Source: W0P28-013 sp964570565 (GTDB lineage Bacteria; Bacteroidota; Bacteroidia; Bacteroidales; Paludibacteraceae). Taken from it: a DNA stretch of 64,000 bases. Both the position numbers and the translations under genes were made by a program. The notes beneath the pieces were generated by a model that was not told where the DNA came from, made no database searches, and worked only from the letters and a program-made list of their open reading frames with translations. The first letter of the stretch is position 1, and each line of letters opens with the position of its first letter. Location: contig CAZMYT010000003.1 of assembly GCA_964570565.1 (NCBI GenBank), positions 124,001-188,000 on the forward strand, written 5' to 3'. This document shows, piece by piece, positions 27,026 through 36,141 of this stretch.

Positions 27026-28417
27026 GTGAAAAAGAATAACTTATTAATTATCATTGCCTTAGTGGCAATCTCCTTCAGCAGTTGTAAAACCTTACAACTG
27101 GATGCTCCTAAAGAGTCGTACCTGCCAACGAGTTTGGCACCAGCCAATTCGGAATTTCCTATACAAGCCGAAATTGATGTGAAACAGCTGGAAACCACGT
27201 TGAATAAAAAGCTCACAGGACTTTTATACGAGGGCAAAAACATCAACAATCAAGATTTAAGTATCAAAGTGTGGAAGGCCCAGAACTTTGCTTTTACAGT
27301 CAAAAATAATGTGATTGAATACCAAGTTCCACTCAAAATATGGACGCGCTTTGCGTGGAACATCGAAAAATTTGGTTTTACCATTGGCGACCATTACGAA
27401 GCCACGGGCACCATTGCACTTGGATATAAAACCACCATTACTATTGACAAAAATTGGAAATTGATTGCTAAAACCACACCAACGGGTTATCAATGGATTG
27501 AAGCACCCAAATTGAACGTGGTTGGTGTAACCGTTCCTGTGACGCCCATCGCCAACTTTGCATTAGATAAGAGTACGACGCTCATCACCGACCAAATAGA
27601 CCAAACGTTGGCACAAATGGTGGAATTGAAAAAATACGTACAAATGGCGTGGTCGGAAATACAAAAACCAATGCAAGTGAGTCCCGAAACCAATTTATGG
27701 CTACGCATTACGCCCAAAGAGATGAGTGTGGCACCATTTACCACAGTAGGTCAGAAATTATCCATTGGCATGTCGATGAATGCGCAAATTGAATCGTTTA
27801 TGGGCGTTCAGCCCAAAGCCAATGCTCCCGTAGCATTAGCACCGCTCAAAAATGTACCCGCCATTTCTAAAAATTTCAACCTCAACGTGGCTGCCGATGT
27901 AACGTTCGACAAAATTACCGAACTAACGCGCCAACAGTTGGTCAATAAAACCTTTGCCGACGGCAAAAAATCGATTACTATCACCGATGTATCTATTTAT
28001 GGCAGCGCAGGCAAAGCCATTTTTGTGGCCGATGTAGTGGGCTCTGTCAAAGGTCGCATCTATTTTACAGGTAATTTGGTATATAATGCCAATAAAACCG
28101 CCATCGAAGTGGAAAATCCACAGTTCGAATTAAAAACCCAAAATGGTCTACTCAAATCTGCCGAATGGTTATTGCACGGTGTGATACTCAATAAACTGAA
28201 ACCATACTTGAGTTATCCTGTAAAAAGTGATATCGAATCGATGAAAACCGAAGCCAACACGATGTTGAAAAACTACCAAATTTACGATGGTATCTACTTA
28301 AATGGTTCGATTTCAACCATCACAGTCACAGGTTTAAATTTGGTTCCAGGAGCCGTTCGCCTCGATGCCAATGCGCAAGGCACGATGTTAGTCAAGATTA
28401 ACGATTTGAAATTATAA
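27026..28417 (+). CDS. DUF4403 family lipoprotein
   Basis: 463 residues with a GTG start. The lipoprotein signal is KKNNLLIIIALVAISFSSC with the Cys at 20. The mature protein is beta-rich and has two similar halves (PIQAEIDVKQLETTLNKKL and NLNVAADVTFDKITELTRQQL), a pattern that fits the DUF4403/TULIP-like lipid-binding fold. It could carry or bind lipid at the outer membrane; that part is inference. It ends in a terminator shared with dnaJ. Confidence 0.8.
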   Translation: MKKNNLLIIIALVAISFSSCKTLQLDAPKESYLPTSLAPANSEFPIQAEIDVKQLETTLNKKLTGLLYEGKNINNQDLSIKVWKAQNFAFTVKNNVIEYQVPLKIWTRFAWNIEKFGFTIGDHYEATGTIALGYKTTITIDKNWKLIAKTTPTGYQWIEAPKLNVVGVTVPVTPIANFALDKSTTLITDQIDQTLAQMVELKKYVQMAWSEIQKPMQVSPETNLWLRITPKEMSVAPFTTVGQKLSIGMSMNAQIESFMGVQPKANAPVALAPLKNVPAISKNFNLNVAADVTFDKITELTRQQLVNKTFADGKKSITITDVSIYGSAGKAIFVADVVGSVKGRIYFTGNLVYNANKTAIEVENPQFELKTQNGLLKSAEWLLHGVILNKLKPYLSYPVKSDIESMKTEANTMLKNYQIYDGIYLNGSISTITVTGLNLVPGAVRLDANAQGTMLVKINDLKL

Positions 28418-28438
28418 TTTCGTGTCACTTTCACACAT

Positions 28439-28468
28439 AAAAAAAGCTCCCAATTGGGAGCTTTTTTT
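28439..28468. terminator. Bidirectional terminator, DUF4403 gene / dnaJ
   Basis: The palindrome AGCTCCCAATTGGGAGCT (28444-28461), flanked by an A-run and a T7 run, lies between convergent genes. Confidence 0.9.
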
Positions 28469-28480
28469 ATGATACAAACG

Positions 28481-29638
28481 TTAGCCAAACATCTGTTTGA
28501 AATGGCTAAAGAAATTTTTAGTAGCCGTGGCTGTCGGTTTAAAATTCGACGATTCGTCCAACTTTTCAATTACTTTCTTCTCGTCCGACGACAGTGTTTC
28601 GGGAATATAAACGCCAATATTAACCAACAAATCGCCAGTTCCATAACGATTCACATCAGGTAAACCTTTGTTACGTAAACGGAGTACTTTGCCAGGCTGT
28701 GTGCCTTTATCAATTTTCACTTTTACTTTACCATCCACAGTTGGAATTTCTACCGTTCCGCCCAAAATAGCCGTTGGCAAGCTCAATAGTAAATTGTATA
28801 TCAAGTCGTTTTCGTCACGAATCAATTCGGGATGTTTTTCCTCTTCAATCACAATGAGCAAATCGCCATTAACACCACCACGACGGGCAGCATTACCTTT
28901 TCCTTGCATCGATAGTTGCATGCCTTGAGCCACGCCAGCAGGAATTTTAATGGTAATTATTTCCTCGGCACGTACTACACCTTCGCCACTGCAATGTGTA
29001 CATTTGTCGGCCACAATTTTACCTTCGCCACCGCATGTAGGACAAACCGATTGTGTTTGCATTTGTCCCAAAATAGTACGTTGAACTTGAGTTACATAAC
29101 CAGAACCATGGCAAGTATCGCACGTTTTTGTGCTATGACTATCGCGTGCACCGCTCCCATCGCAATGAGAACAAGTGACGTATTTATTTACTTTAATTTT
29201 TTTCTCTACACCAGTAGCAATTTCAGCCAATGTCAATTTCACTTTTACACGCAAATCGGATCCTCTGCGCACACGTTGTCCGCGAGAGCCGCCACCGCCA
29301 AAACCACTAAATCCACCAAATGAACCGCCAAAATGTCCGCCGAAAATATCGCCAAAATGCGAGAATATGTCATCCATATTCATGCTGGAACCTCCACCAA
29401 AACCGCCGTTATTACCCATGCCTGCGTGTCCAAACTGATCGTAACGTTGACGTTTTTGTGGATCGCTCAACACTTCGTAGGCTTCGGCAGCTTCTTTGAA
29501 GTTTTCTTCCGCCACTTTATCACCAGGATTTTTGTCGGGATGAAATTCAATCGCTTTCTTACGATACGCTTTTTTTATTTCTTCGGCCGAGGCAGACTTG
29601 GATACGCCAAGCACTTCATAATAATCTCTTTTTTCCAT
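28481..29638 (-). CDS. dnaJ: Chaperone protein DnaJ
   Basis: Co-chaperone that stimulates DnaK. In the 385 residues the J domain (1-70) has HPD at 33-35. A Gly/Phe-rich linker (about 72-122) follows. The zinc domain has four CxxCxGxG-type repeats (CSHCDGSG, CDTCHGSG, CPTCGGEG, CTHCSGEG). The C-terminal peptide-binding domains complete it. It starts 11 bp after grpE, so the two form an operon. dnaK is not in the window. Confidence 0.98.
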   Translation of the reverse strand: MEKRDYYEVLGVSKSASAEEIKKAYRKKAIEFHPDKNPGDKVAEENFKEAAEAYEVLSDPQKRQRYDQFGHAGMGNNGGFGGGSSMNMDDIFSHFGDIFGGHFGGSFGGFSGFGGGGSRGQRVRRGSDLRVKVKLTLAEIATGVEKKIKVNKYVTCSHCDGSGARDSHSTKTCDTCHGSGYVTQVQRTILGQMQTQSVCPTCGGEGKIVADKCTHCSGEGVVRAEEIITIKIPAGVAQGMQLSMQGKGNAARRGGVNGDLLIVIEEEKHPELIRDENDLIYNLLLSLPTAILGGTVEIPTVDGKVKVKIDKGTQPGKVLRLRNKGLPDVNRYGTGDLLVNIGVYIPETLSSDEKKVIEKLDESSNFKPTATATKNFFSHFKQMFG

Positions 29639-29649
29639 GTTGGTTTGTT

Positions 29650-30207
29650 TTATTGACCTACAACTACTTTAGGAAAACGAATCACTTTGTCGTTCATCAA
29701 ATAACCTTTTTGCACACAATCGATAATTTTGCCCTTCATCTCGTCCGAAGGTGCTGGCGTAGTCGTAATAGCTTCGTGAAACTCATCGTTAAATAATTGA
29801 TTTTCAGTTTCAATTACCGACACACCTTGTTGTTTAAGCAAGGTCATCATTTGTTGATAAATGAGATTTACACCTTCAACTACAGGTTGAACAGACTCCG
29901 ACGTTTCCATCGACTTCAAACTGCGTTCAAAATTATCAATGATAGGCAACAAATCTAACACGACACGTTCGGACGCATTTTTAATTAAATCGACACGTTC
30001 GCGCATCATACGTTTACGGTAGTTGTCAAACTCAGCCATCAAACGCAAATATTGATCGTTTAGCTCGTTAAATTTAGTTTCATAATCCACCGCTCCTGCG
30101 GTAGCCTCAGCTGCTTCTTCTGGAGCGGCTTGCGTAGCCGCAGTTTCTTCTACAACCTCGTTTACTTCTGGCTTCTCAGGATGAGTTTGATTCGTATTCT
30201 TTTTCAT
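29650..30207 (-). CDS. grpE: Nucleotide exchange factor GrpE
   Basis: Releases ADP from DnaK. In the 185 residues a disordered acidic Glu/Ala-rich N-terminus (1-45) precedes the long coiled coil (YLRLMAEFDNYRKRMMRER) and the C-terminal beta domain with DEFHEAITT and VLQ/VQKGYLMNDKVIRFPKVVV motifs. No consensus promoter lies in the 118 bp upstream; two hairpins are there instead. It is cotranscribed with dnaJ. Confidence 0.97.
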   Translation of the reverse strand: MKKNTNQTHPEKPEVNEVVEETAATQAAPEEAAEATAGAVDYETKFNELNDQYLRLMAEFDNYRKRMMRERVDLIKNASERVVLDLLPIIDNFERSLKSMETSESVQPVVEGVNLIYQQMMTLLKQQGVSVIETENQLFNDEFHEAITTTPAPSDEMKGKIIDCVQKGYLMNDKVIRFPKVVVGQ

Positions 30208-30216
30208 AATCTACTT

Positions 30217-30260
30217 AAAATAAAAGTTGGCAAACTCTTTTAATCAAAAAGCTTGCCAAC
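30217..30260 (-). terminator. Terminator after fabH, just before grpE
   Basis: On the minus strand GTTGGCAA and TTGCCAAC (outer arms at 30253-30260 and 30226-30233) pair around an A/T-rich loop and are followed by TTTTATTTT. Its position only 10 bp before the grpE start is unusual. Confidence 0.65.
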
Positions 30261-30287
30261 AAGAAGTTGAGGACTTATGATAGCCAA

Positions 30288-30316
30288 TCTGACAAAGTGA
30301 CTGCACTTTTGTCAGA
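30288..30316. repeat. Inverted repeat in the fabH-grpE gap
   Basis: TCTGACAAAGTG (30288-30299) and CACTTTTGTCAGA (30304-30316) form a 12 bp stem with one bulged base and a 4 nt loop. No T-run follows on either strand, so it may be a protein operator or an RNA element rather than a terminator. Confidence 0.6.
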
Positions 30317-30325
30317 CTACCCTAT

Positions 30326-31321
30326 TTAAATTGACCATTTCAACCAAACCGAACCCCAGGCAAAGCCTGCGCCGAAGGATGAAAGAATCAAATTGTCGCC
30401 TTTTTTAAATTTGGCTTGATTATCCCACATTAAAATGGGGATAGTAGCCGACGATGTATTGCCATACATATCAATATTGATTAACACTTTAGTGTCCTTA
30501 TCAATACCCATACGGTTAGCCACAGCATCAATAATACGTAAATTAGCTTGGTGAGGCAATAAATAAGCTACATCTTCAGGTTGTAAATTATTACGCTCCA
30601 TGATTTCTGCTGACACATCGGCCATTTTAGTTACTGCCCATTTAAATACATTTTTACCATCTTGATAGATGTAATGTTGACGTTTATCAACCGTTTCGTG
30701 ACTAGCAGGATGTAACGAACCACCTCCAAGCATGTAGAGATAATCTTTACCTACGCCATCGGTACGTAAAATGGCATCTTGTACGCCTGTACCATCGGTA
30801 CGACCTTCGAGCAAAACAGCTCCAGCACCATCACCAAATAAAGGACATGTATTACGATCGGTATAATCGGTAATAGACGACATTTTTTCGCCACTCACCA
30901 CCAATATTTTTTTACAAAAACCACTTTCAATGTACAACGAAGCTGTTTTCAAAGCATGAATAAAACCAGCACAAGCAGCATTCATATCAAAGGTCATGGC
31001 ATCCACAATACCACATTCGCCTGCAATAATCGACGAACTAGAAGGGAATACCATATCAGGAGTCACTGTAGAACAAATAAGTGCCCCAATTTCACTAGGA
31101 TCAATCTTGTTTTTTTCCAACAATGCTTTTACAGCCTTCACAGCCATAAATGTCATACCATATTCGCCTTTTAAGATGTGACGTTCACGAATACCAACAC
31201 GCGACATAATCCACTCATCGGATGTGTCGACCATGCTACTCAATTCATCATTAGTAAGAATATAGTCAGGAACATAGGCCTCTATAGCGGTGATAGCAGC
31301 CCGTAATTTAGTTGTTTCCAT
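30326..31321 (-). CDS. fabH: 3-oxoacyl-ACP synthase III
   Basis: Starts fatty-acid synthesis by condensing acetyl-CoA (or a branched starter) with malonyl-ACP. The 331 residues carry the full Cys-His-Asn triad: Cys in NAACAGF, His in LLPHQANLRI and Asn in YGNTSSATIP. The C-terminal FGAGFAWGSVWLKW is typical. It has its own promoter and a leader of about 110 nt with a tandem repeat. Branched-chain starter preference is common in the phylum but cannot be read here. Confidence 0.97.
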   Translation of the reverse strand: METTKLRAAITAIEAYVPDYILTNDELSSMVDTSDEWIMSRVGIRERHILKGEYGMTFMAVKAVKALLEKNKIDPSEIGALICSTVTPDMVFPSSSSIIAGECGIVDAMTFDMNAACAGFIHALKTASLYIESGFCKKILVVSGEKMSSITDYTDRNTCPLFGDGAGAVLLEGRTDGTGVQDAILRTDGVGKDYLYMLGGGSLHPASHETVDKRQHYIYQDGKNVFKWAVTKMADVSAEIMERNNLQPEDVAYLLPHQANLRIIDAVANRMGIDKDTKVLINIDMYGNTSSATIPILMWDNQAKFKKGDNLILSSFGAGFAWGSVWLKWSI

Positions 31322-31368
31322 TGAATAAAAAATTTTAGCGAGTACTCACAAATTGGAGTATTCGTCTG

Positions 31369-31395
31369 TTTTGGTTATTTTGGTTGTTTTGGTTT
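31369..31395. repeat. Three tandem 9 bp repeats in the fabH leader
   Basis: TTTTGGTTA, TTTTGGTTG and TTTTGGTTT follow one another directly. In the fabH mRNA the unit reads nAACCAAAA. It lies between promoter and start codon. Confidence 0.8.
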
Positions 31396-31437
31396 CTGTA
31401 TAATTACAAACGGGAAATCCACGTTATGTTTCGGCTG

Positions 31438-31470
31438 CAAAGTTAGTCATTTTGTTTAAACAACCACAAC
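31438..31470 (-). promoter_or_regulatory. fabH promoter
   Basis: Minus strand: GTTG (31467-31470), a 21 bp spacer and TAACTTTG (31438-31445). Confidence 0.75.
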
Positions 31471-31554
31471 TTAGGAGACAAATTTAACCGACTTAATAAC
31501 GGAATTAACATGCAATTAACTAATAAACAATCGCTTACAAAATGTTAAAAAATC

Positions 31555-34038
31555 TTAGGGTTTAATCTCAAGAACTAGCTCCTGTTTTTCTTTATTCAAC
31601 TCAACACGTACCACATCGCCTTTATTTATTTCGTTAGAGAGTAATTTCTCCGACAAACTATCCTCCAAATAACGTTGAATAGCTCGTTTCAACGGACGTG
31701 CACCAAATTGAACATCATATCCCTTTTCGGCTATAAATTGTTTAGCTTCATCCGATAAATCGATGGTGAAGCCCAAATTACCAATGCGTTTATACAAATT
31801 GGCTAATTCCAAATCAATAATTTTAAAAATAGCCTCTTGATTCAACTGATCAAACATAATAACATCGTCCACACGATTTAAAAATTCTGGCGAAAAGGTC
31901 TTTGACAACGCTTTTTGAATAACACCATGGGCATACTCATTATTCGCTTTGTCGGTGGGCACAGAAAAGCCAACACCTTGTCCAAAATCCTTAAGCTGGC
32001 GTGTGCCAATGTTAGAGGTCATAATGATAACCGTATTCTTAAAGTCAATTTTACGACCTAAACTATCGGTTAAACGACCTTCATCAAGCACTTGTAACAA
32101 GATATTGAACACATCGGGATGTGCTTTTTCTATTTCATCGAGTAATAAAATGGCGTATGGTTTACGACGTACTTTTTCGGTCAACTGCCCACCTTCTTCG
32201 TAACCTACATAGCCTGGAGGCGCACCAATCAAACGCGATACACTGAATTTTTCCATAAATTCACTCATATCGACGCGAATAATAGCATCCGACGTACCAA
32301 ACATAAATTCGGCTAAACGTTTAGCTAAATGCGTTTTACCTACGCCCGTAGGGCCCAAAAATATAAAGGTGCCAATTGGTTTATTAGGATCTTTTAATCC
32401 CACGCGATTACGTTGAATAGACTTCACCACTTTGCTAACAGCGTCATCTTGTCCGATAACCTCTTTTTGGAGCGTTTCTTTCATTTGCAACAAGCGTAAA
32501 CCCTCTGCTTGCGCAATACGTTGCACAGGAACGCCAGACATAAGAGAAACAGTGTGTGCCACATCTTCTTCGGTCACGGTAACACGATTTTCTTTCGATT
32601 GTTCAATCCATGCTTGTTTGACATTCTCCAATTCTATCGACAATTGACGAATTTGATCGCGCGCATTGGCTGCCAATTCGTAATTTTGCAGTTTTACAAA
32701 ATTATTTTTCTCGGTATTGATAGCTTCTATGCGTTTTTCTAGTTCTTCAACCTCCGCTGGCACGCTTAAATTGAGCATGTGTATGCGTGAACCTACTTCA
32801 TCGAGAGCATCAATAGCTTTATCAGGAAACGCACGATCGCTGATATAGCGTTCTGTCAATTCTACACAGGCAAGCAATGCTTCTGGTGCATAAATAACCT
32901 GATGATGATCTTCGTATCTGAATTTAATATTTTCAAGAATTTGCAACGTTTCTTCTTTCGAGGTAGGCTCTACCATAATTTTTTGGAAACGACGTTCCAA
33001 AGCGCCATCTTTTTCAATACTTTGACGGTATTCGTTCAGTGTAGTAGCACCCACGCATTGAATTTCACCACGCGCCAAAGCTGGTTTCAACATATTGGCG
33101 GCATCTAATGAACCAGAAGCGCCACCAGCACCTACAATGGTATGAATTTCGTCAATGAACAAAATGACATTAGGATTTTTTTCGAGTTCGTTGAGAATCG
33201 CTTTCATACGCTCTTCGAACTGACCACGGTATTTTGTACCTGCCACAATAGATGCCATATCCAAAGCTACAACGCGCTTATCAAATAAAACACGCGACAC
33301 TTTACGTTGCACAATACGCAAGGCCAAACCTTCGGCAATAGCCGATTTACCAACGCCAGGTTCACCTATCAGCACTGGATTATTTTTCTTACGACGACTC
33401 AGAATTTGCACAACACGTTCTATCTCTTTATCGCGACCAACAATAGGGTCCAACTTATTTTCGATAGCTGCTTTAGTAATGTCTTTCCCAAAATTATCCA
33501 ATACAGGCGTATCGCTACTCTCTTTGGTTTGAGTGGCTTTAGCGGTAGGTGTCACAGGTTTTTCATCTTCTAAATCATCTTCATCACTAAATACAGAACC
33601 CATTCGCACATCGGTGTGTTCTACTACTTTTTCGCGTACCAAATCGTACGAAACACCTTGTGCCAATAAACTATCTAACACCACACCGGTACCATTTTTA
33701 AGAATCGACAACAGTAAGTGTTCCGTATCAGCTATTTTTTCGTTCAAAGAACGTGCTTCTAGGTGTACTAATTTAAGAATACGTTCGGCATCATCCGACA
33801 ACGCCAATGATACATTGGGCGTGATAATATCTAATCGAATTTCTTTTTCAATAGACTGTTTTACTAGTTTTAAATCGACCTCTAATGATTGCAATAAGGT
33901 AACCGCTTTAGATTCGCTTATACGCAACATGCTCAAAACCAAATGTTCTGGGGTAATTTCACGGTTCCCTAAACGTTCAGCCTCTTCACGACTAAAGGTG
34001 AGCACTTGTTTTAATTGATCTGAATAATAATTTTCCAT
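31555..34038 (-). CDS. clpC: ATP-dependent Clp protease ATPase subunit ClpC
   Basis: AAA+ unfoldase that feeds ClpP. The 827 residues contain, in order, a Clp N-domain (1-145) with two repeats, AAA1 with GEPGVGKS and FIDEIHTI, a UVR-like motif in the middle domain (LQNYELAANARDQIRQL), AAA2 with GPTGVGKT and LLDEIEKAH, and the C-terminal ClpB D2-small domain ending in EIKP. The UVR motif and short middle domain make it ClpC rather than ClpB. It starts 11 bp after the stop of the upstream secreted-protein gene. Confidence 0.95.
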   Translation of the reverse strand: MENYYSDQLKQVLTFSREEAERLGNREITPEHLVLSMLRISESKAVTLLQSLEVDLKLVKQSIEKEIRLDIITPNVSLALSDDAERILKLVHLEARSLNEKIADTEHLLLSILKNGTGVVLDSLLAQGVSYDLVREKVVEHTDVRMGSVFSDEDDLEDEKPVTPTAKATQTKESSDTPVLDNFGKDITKAAIENKLDPIVGRDKEIERVVQILSRRKKNNPVLIGEPGVGKSAIAEGLALRIVQRKVSRVLFDKRVVALDMASIVAGTKYRGQFEERMKAILNELEKNPNVILFIDEIHTIVGAGGASGSLDAANMLKPALARGEIQCVGATTLNEYRQSIEKDGALERRFQKIMVEPTSKEETLQILENIKFRYEDHHQVIYAPEALLACVELTERYISDRAFPDKAIDALDEVGSRIHMLNLSVPAEVEELEKRIEAINTEKNNFVKLQNYELAANARDQIRQLSIELENVKQAWIEQSKENRVTVTEEDVAHTVSLMSGVPVQRIAQAEGLRLLQMKETLQKEVIGQDDAVSKVVKSIQRNRVGLKDPNKPIGTFIFLGPTGVGKTHLAKRLAEFMFGTSDAIIRVDMSEFMEKFSVSRLIGAPPGYVGYEEGGQLTEKVRRKPYAILLLDEIEKAHPDVFNILLQVLDEGRLTDSLGRKIDFKNTVIIMTSNIGTRQLKDFGQGVGFSVPTDKANNEYAHGVIQKALSKTFSPEFLNRVDDVIMFDQLNQEAIFKIIDLELANLYKRIGNLGFTIDLSDEAKQFIAEKGYDVQFGARPLKRAIQRYLEDSLSEKLLSNEINKGDVVRVELNKEKQELVLEIKP

Positions 34039-34049
34039 ATAATGAATGT

Positions 34050-34697
34050 CTACTTTTCTTTAGTTATCACGCGACGTTCTGCTTCGTCACGCATATTATT
34101 CATAAACCCTTGCATACGCCACTCAACAATATCTCGATAGCGTTTTTGAGTTATAAATATGTTAAAAAACCAACCAAATCGAATATGAATGCGCATTGAG
34201 AGCATCACCTTATTTGGTGCTATAGGAGTGACAAAGAATGTGCCATAAGCTTTTTTCAAAAGTGAATTTGAATAAAATATATCGACAAAAACACGAGTTC
34301 CCCCATTAGTGAGCTTTGTTTTCGTCACTCTACTATCTATAGCAACATCTTTGTATGTTGTAAAACCAGGTACAACAATATCTGTCAACAACCGACTTTT
34401 TCCTGTCATTTTGTCAAAAGTGGCCAGTTTCAATTTAATAAGTACCTCATTTTTTGAATCGTCGCCAGGCTGTTTTCCTAAGTTTTTAAATGCCCATTCA
34501 AACAACTGCTCAGGATCGCCTCTAAACTGATCGATTAAATCATCTACAACGTCATCAGCCACAACCATTGGTGCGTCGGTTTCAACACTACAATAGCTCA
34601 CAAATTCGCCATCGGCATAGTGTGTCGAAATGGAATCGCGTCCAAATAGCTGGAACACGCACAAACACGTTAGTAGTATGATTAAACCACGTTTCAT
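34050..34697 (-). CDS. Secreted protein of unknown function
   Basis: 215 residues with a signal peptide (MKRGLIILLTCLCVFQLFGRDS). I recognise no family. The body has a helix DDVVDDLIDQFRGDPEQLFEWAFKNLG, then a long beta region (NEVLIKLKLATFDKMTGKSR; TRVFVDIFYSNSLLKKAYGTF) and a C-terminal amphipathic helix rich in Arg (YRDIVEWRMQGFMNNMRDEAERR). It lies upstream of clpC with an 11 bp gap, probably co-transcribed. Alternating strands ending in a long helix recall a START-like cavity, but this is only a resemblance. Confidence 0.7.
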   Translation of the reverse strand: MKRGLIILLTCLCVFQLFGRDSISTHYADGEFVSYCSVETDAPMVVADDVVDDLIDQFRGDPEQLFEWAFKNLGKQPGDDSKNEVLIKLKLATFDKMTGKSRLLTDIVVPGFTTYKDVAIDSRVTKTKLTNGGTRVFVDIFYSNSLLKKAYGTFFVTPIAPNKVMLSMRIHIRFGWFFNIFITQKRYRDIVEWRMQGFMNNMRDEAERRVITKEK

Positions 34698-34708
34698 TCT
34701 TAAATAAT

Positions 34709-34735
34709 AAAAAAGGCCATCGAGATGACCTTTTT
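34709..34735 (-). terminator. Terminator after the DUF4270 gene
   Basis: Minus strand AAAAAGGTCAT / ATGGCCTTTTT stem (one G-T pair, CTCG loop), followed by T and A/T. Confidence 0.8.
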
Positions 34736-34749
34736 ATGTTAATTCCATA

Positions 34750-36120
34750 TTAGAAACCACTATAAATAACCTTGAGGCGCATCGGCGAATTAGCATTAGT
34801 ACCACTCCGCAGGGTGACTGCCCCCATTTTACGTAAGGCTCTCACACTGGTAATGGAACTTGAACTGTTCAGTGTAACAGAACTTGGTACCAAAAGCAAC
34901 TCAAGCGTTTCATCTGTTTTGTCATTCACATAGTGAGGCGGGATTTCGCTATTTAGGAAGTATGATAAATCAAACACATAACTTTTGGTTTTGCTATTAT
35001 ACGTTCCCAACACCGCAATAGAGTCGGCTGTTTGTGGGATATGATTTTTTGTTACAAACTCCTCTATCTTCGACCGTCTAATCAAAGTCATATACTCTGG
35101 AACTGGTATTGCTAAAGTACCAGTTTGTAATTCCGTAGCCTCGACCACTAACATAGCGCTGTTCACATTGAACAATCGACTACCAATTTCACTGCGTACT
35201 TTACGACGTATTTGACCTATTGGCAACGTTACACGTGGGAACATACCCGCAGGCGATTTAGCATACACCACCGAGTCTGGAATGGTTGTAGCTAACACAT
35301 CTGTGTGCGAAAATTTATTTAACTGACGTACTTCTTTATTGGCAGGATAAACAATAGACGTATTCACAATTGTATCTTTACCATTCTTATTGTAAGTATA
35401 ATGGTAAAAGAGTTTTAAATCTATTTGATTGAAATACAAAACCGTAGAAGCTCCGTATTTGGTGGTAATATACATTCCTTTGAAATATTGGGCAAATTGC
35501 TCTTCGGAAGCATACGCTGAATGAGGAATAGCAAAGAAACGATCCAATTGCTCTTTCGAAAATTTATAACGCACTAGCGGATTGTAATCATCATCGTTCA
35601 ACACGGAATCAGGTAACGTTTGGTCTACCGAAGTCACCATACGTTTGCCCATTAATAGCGATTGATCCGTAAAATCCGCCACATTCAAATTTGAATAGTA
35701 AGTTTGATCATACACCAAAGGTTGCTTATTCAACTCATAAATGCTCAATTCAAGCGGTGATGTTTTTGAACCAAACCAACTATCATAATACATATACAAC
35801 ACCAAAGAGTCTGGAGTTGGATTAAGAGAATCTGGTGCAAACTTATAACCAACTGGAGGAGCCAACTGAACCAATAACTCCGCTTTTGTAGATCCATACT
35901 TAGCATCATAAAACTCACCCAAAGCCATACTCGATGTATCACATTGAGCGGAAATAGCGTCTACGTATGCATTCTGCGTTTCCACAGTAAATGTATCCAT
36001 GCGAAGTGCAATCTTGTCACCTTCGGGCTGAAGTAGCAGTCCTAACTGTTCGGTATCGTTACACGACGACACCACTAATGCCAGCACTGCAAAAAGTACC
36101 AGTTTATAAGCCCTTTTCAT
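34750..36120 (-). CDS. DUF4270 family lipoprotein
   Basis: 456 residues from the ATG at 36120; an in-frame TTG at 36129 is less likely. The signal MKRAYKLVLFAVLALVVSSC puts the lipid-carrying Cys at 20. The mature start NDTEQLGLLLQPEGD and the following block (MALGEFYDAKYGSTKAELLVQL) match DUF4270. The body is beta-rich. It lies 21 bp downstream of the glycogen/starch synthase-like gene, an arrangement I recall as common in Bacteroidota. The role is unknown; a surface or outer-membrane site is inferred from the lipobox. Confidence 0.85.
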   Translation of the reverse strand: MKRAYKLVLFAVLALVVSSCNDTEQLGLLLQPEGDKIALRMDTFTVETQNAYVDAISAQCDTSSMALGEFYDAKYGSTKAELLVQLAPPVGYKFAPDSLNPTPDSLVLYMYYDSWFGSKTSPLELSIYELNKQPLVYDQTYYSNLNVADFTDQSLLMGKRMVTSVDQTLPDSVLNDDDYNPLVRYKFSKEQLDRFFAIPHSAYASEEQFAQYFKGMYITTKYGASTVLYFNQIDLKLFYHYTYNKNGKDTIVNTSIVYPANKEVRQLNKFSHTDVLATTIPDSVVYAKSPAGMFPRVTLPIGQIRRKVRSEIGSRLFNVNSAMLVVEATELQTGTLAIPVPEYMTLIRRSKIEEFVTKNHIPQTADSIAVLGTYNSKTKSYVFDLSYFLNSEIPPHYVNDKTDETLELLLVPSSVTLNSSSSITSVRALRKMGAVTLRSGTNANSPMRLKVIYSGF

Positions 36121-36141
36121 ACTATTCAAATCGTAATTATA

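Noticed and set aside
29095..29180. Repeated Cys-rich coding units as a DNA repeat array
   Set aside because: These are the four CxxCxGxG zinc-binding repeats of DnaJ, not a nucleotide-level array.
28916..29656. Several forward open frames opposite dnaJ
   Set aside because: The minus-strand frame is a complete DnaJ with all motifs. The forward frames are Thr/Pro/Lys-rich reverse images of the Gly/Phe and Cys repeats.
33533..34018. 161-codon forward frame opposite clpC
   Set aside because: It is antisense to the ClpC N-domain, is Ser-rich with no motif, and has no promoter.
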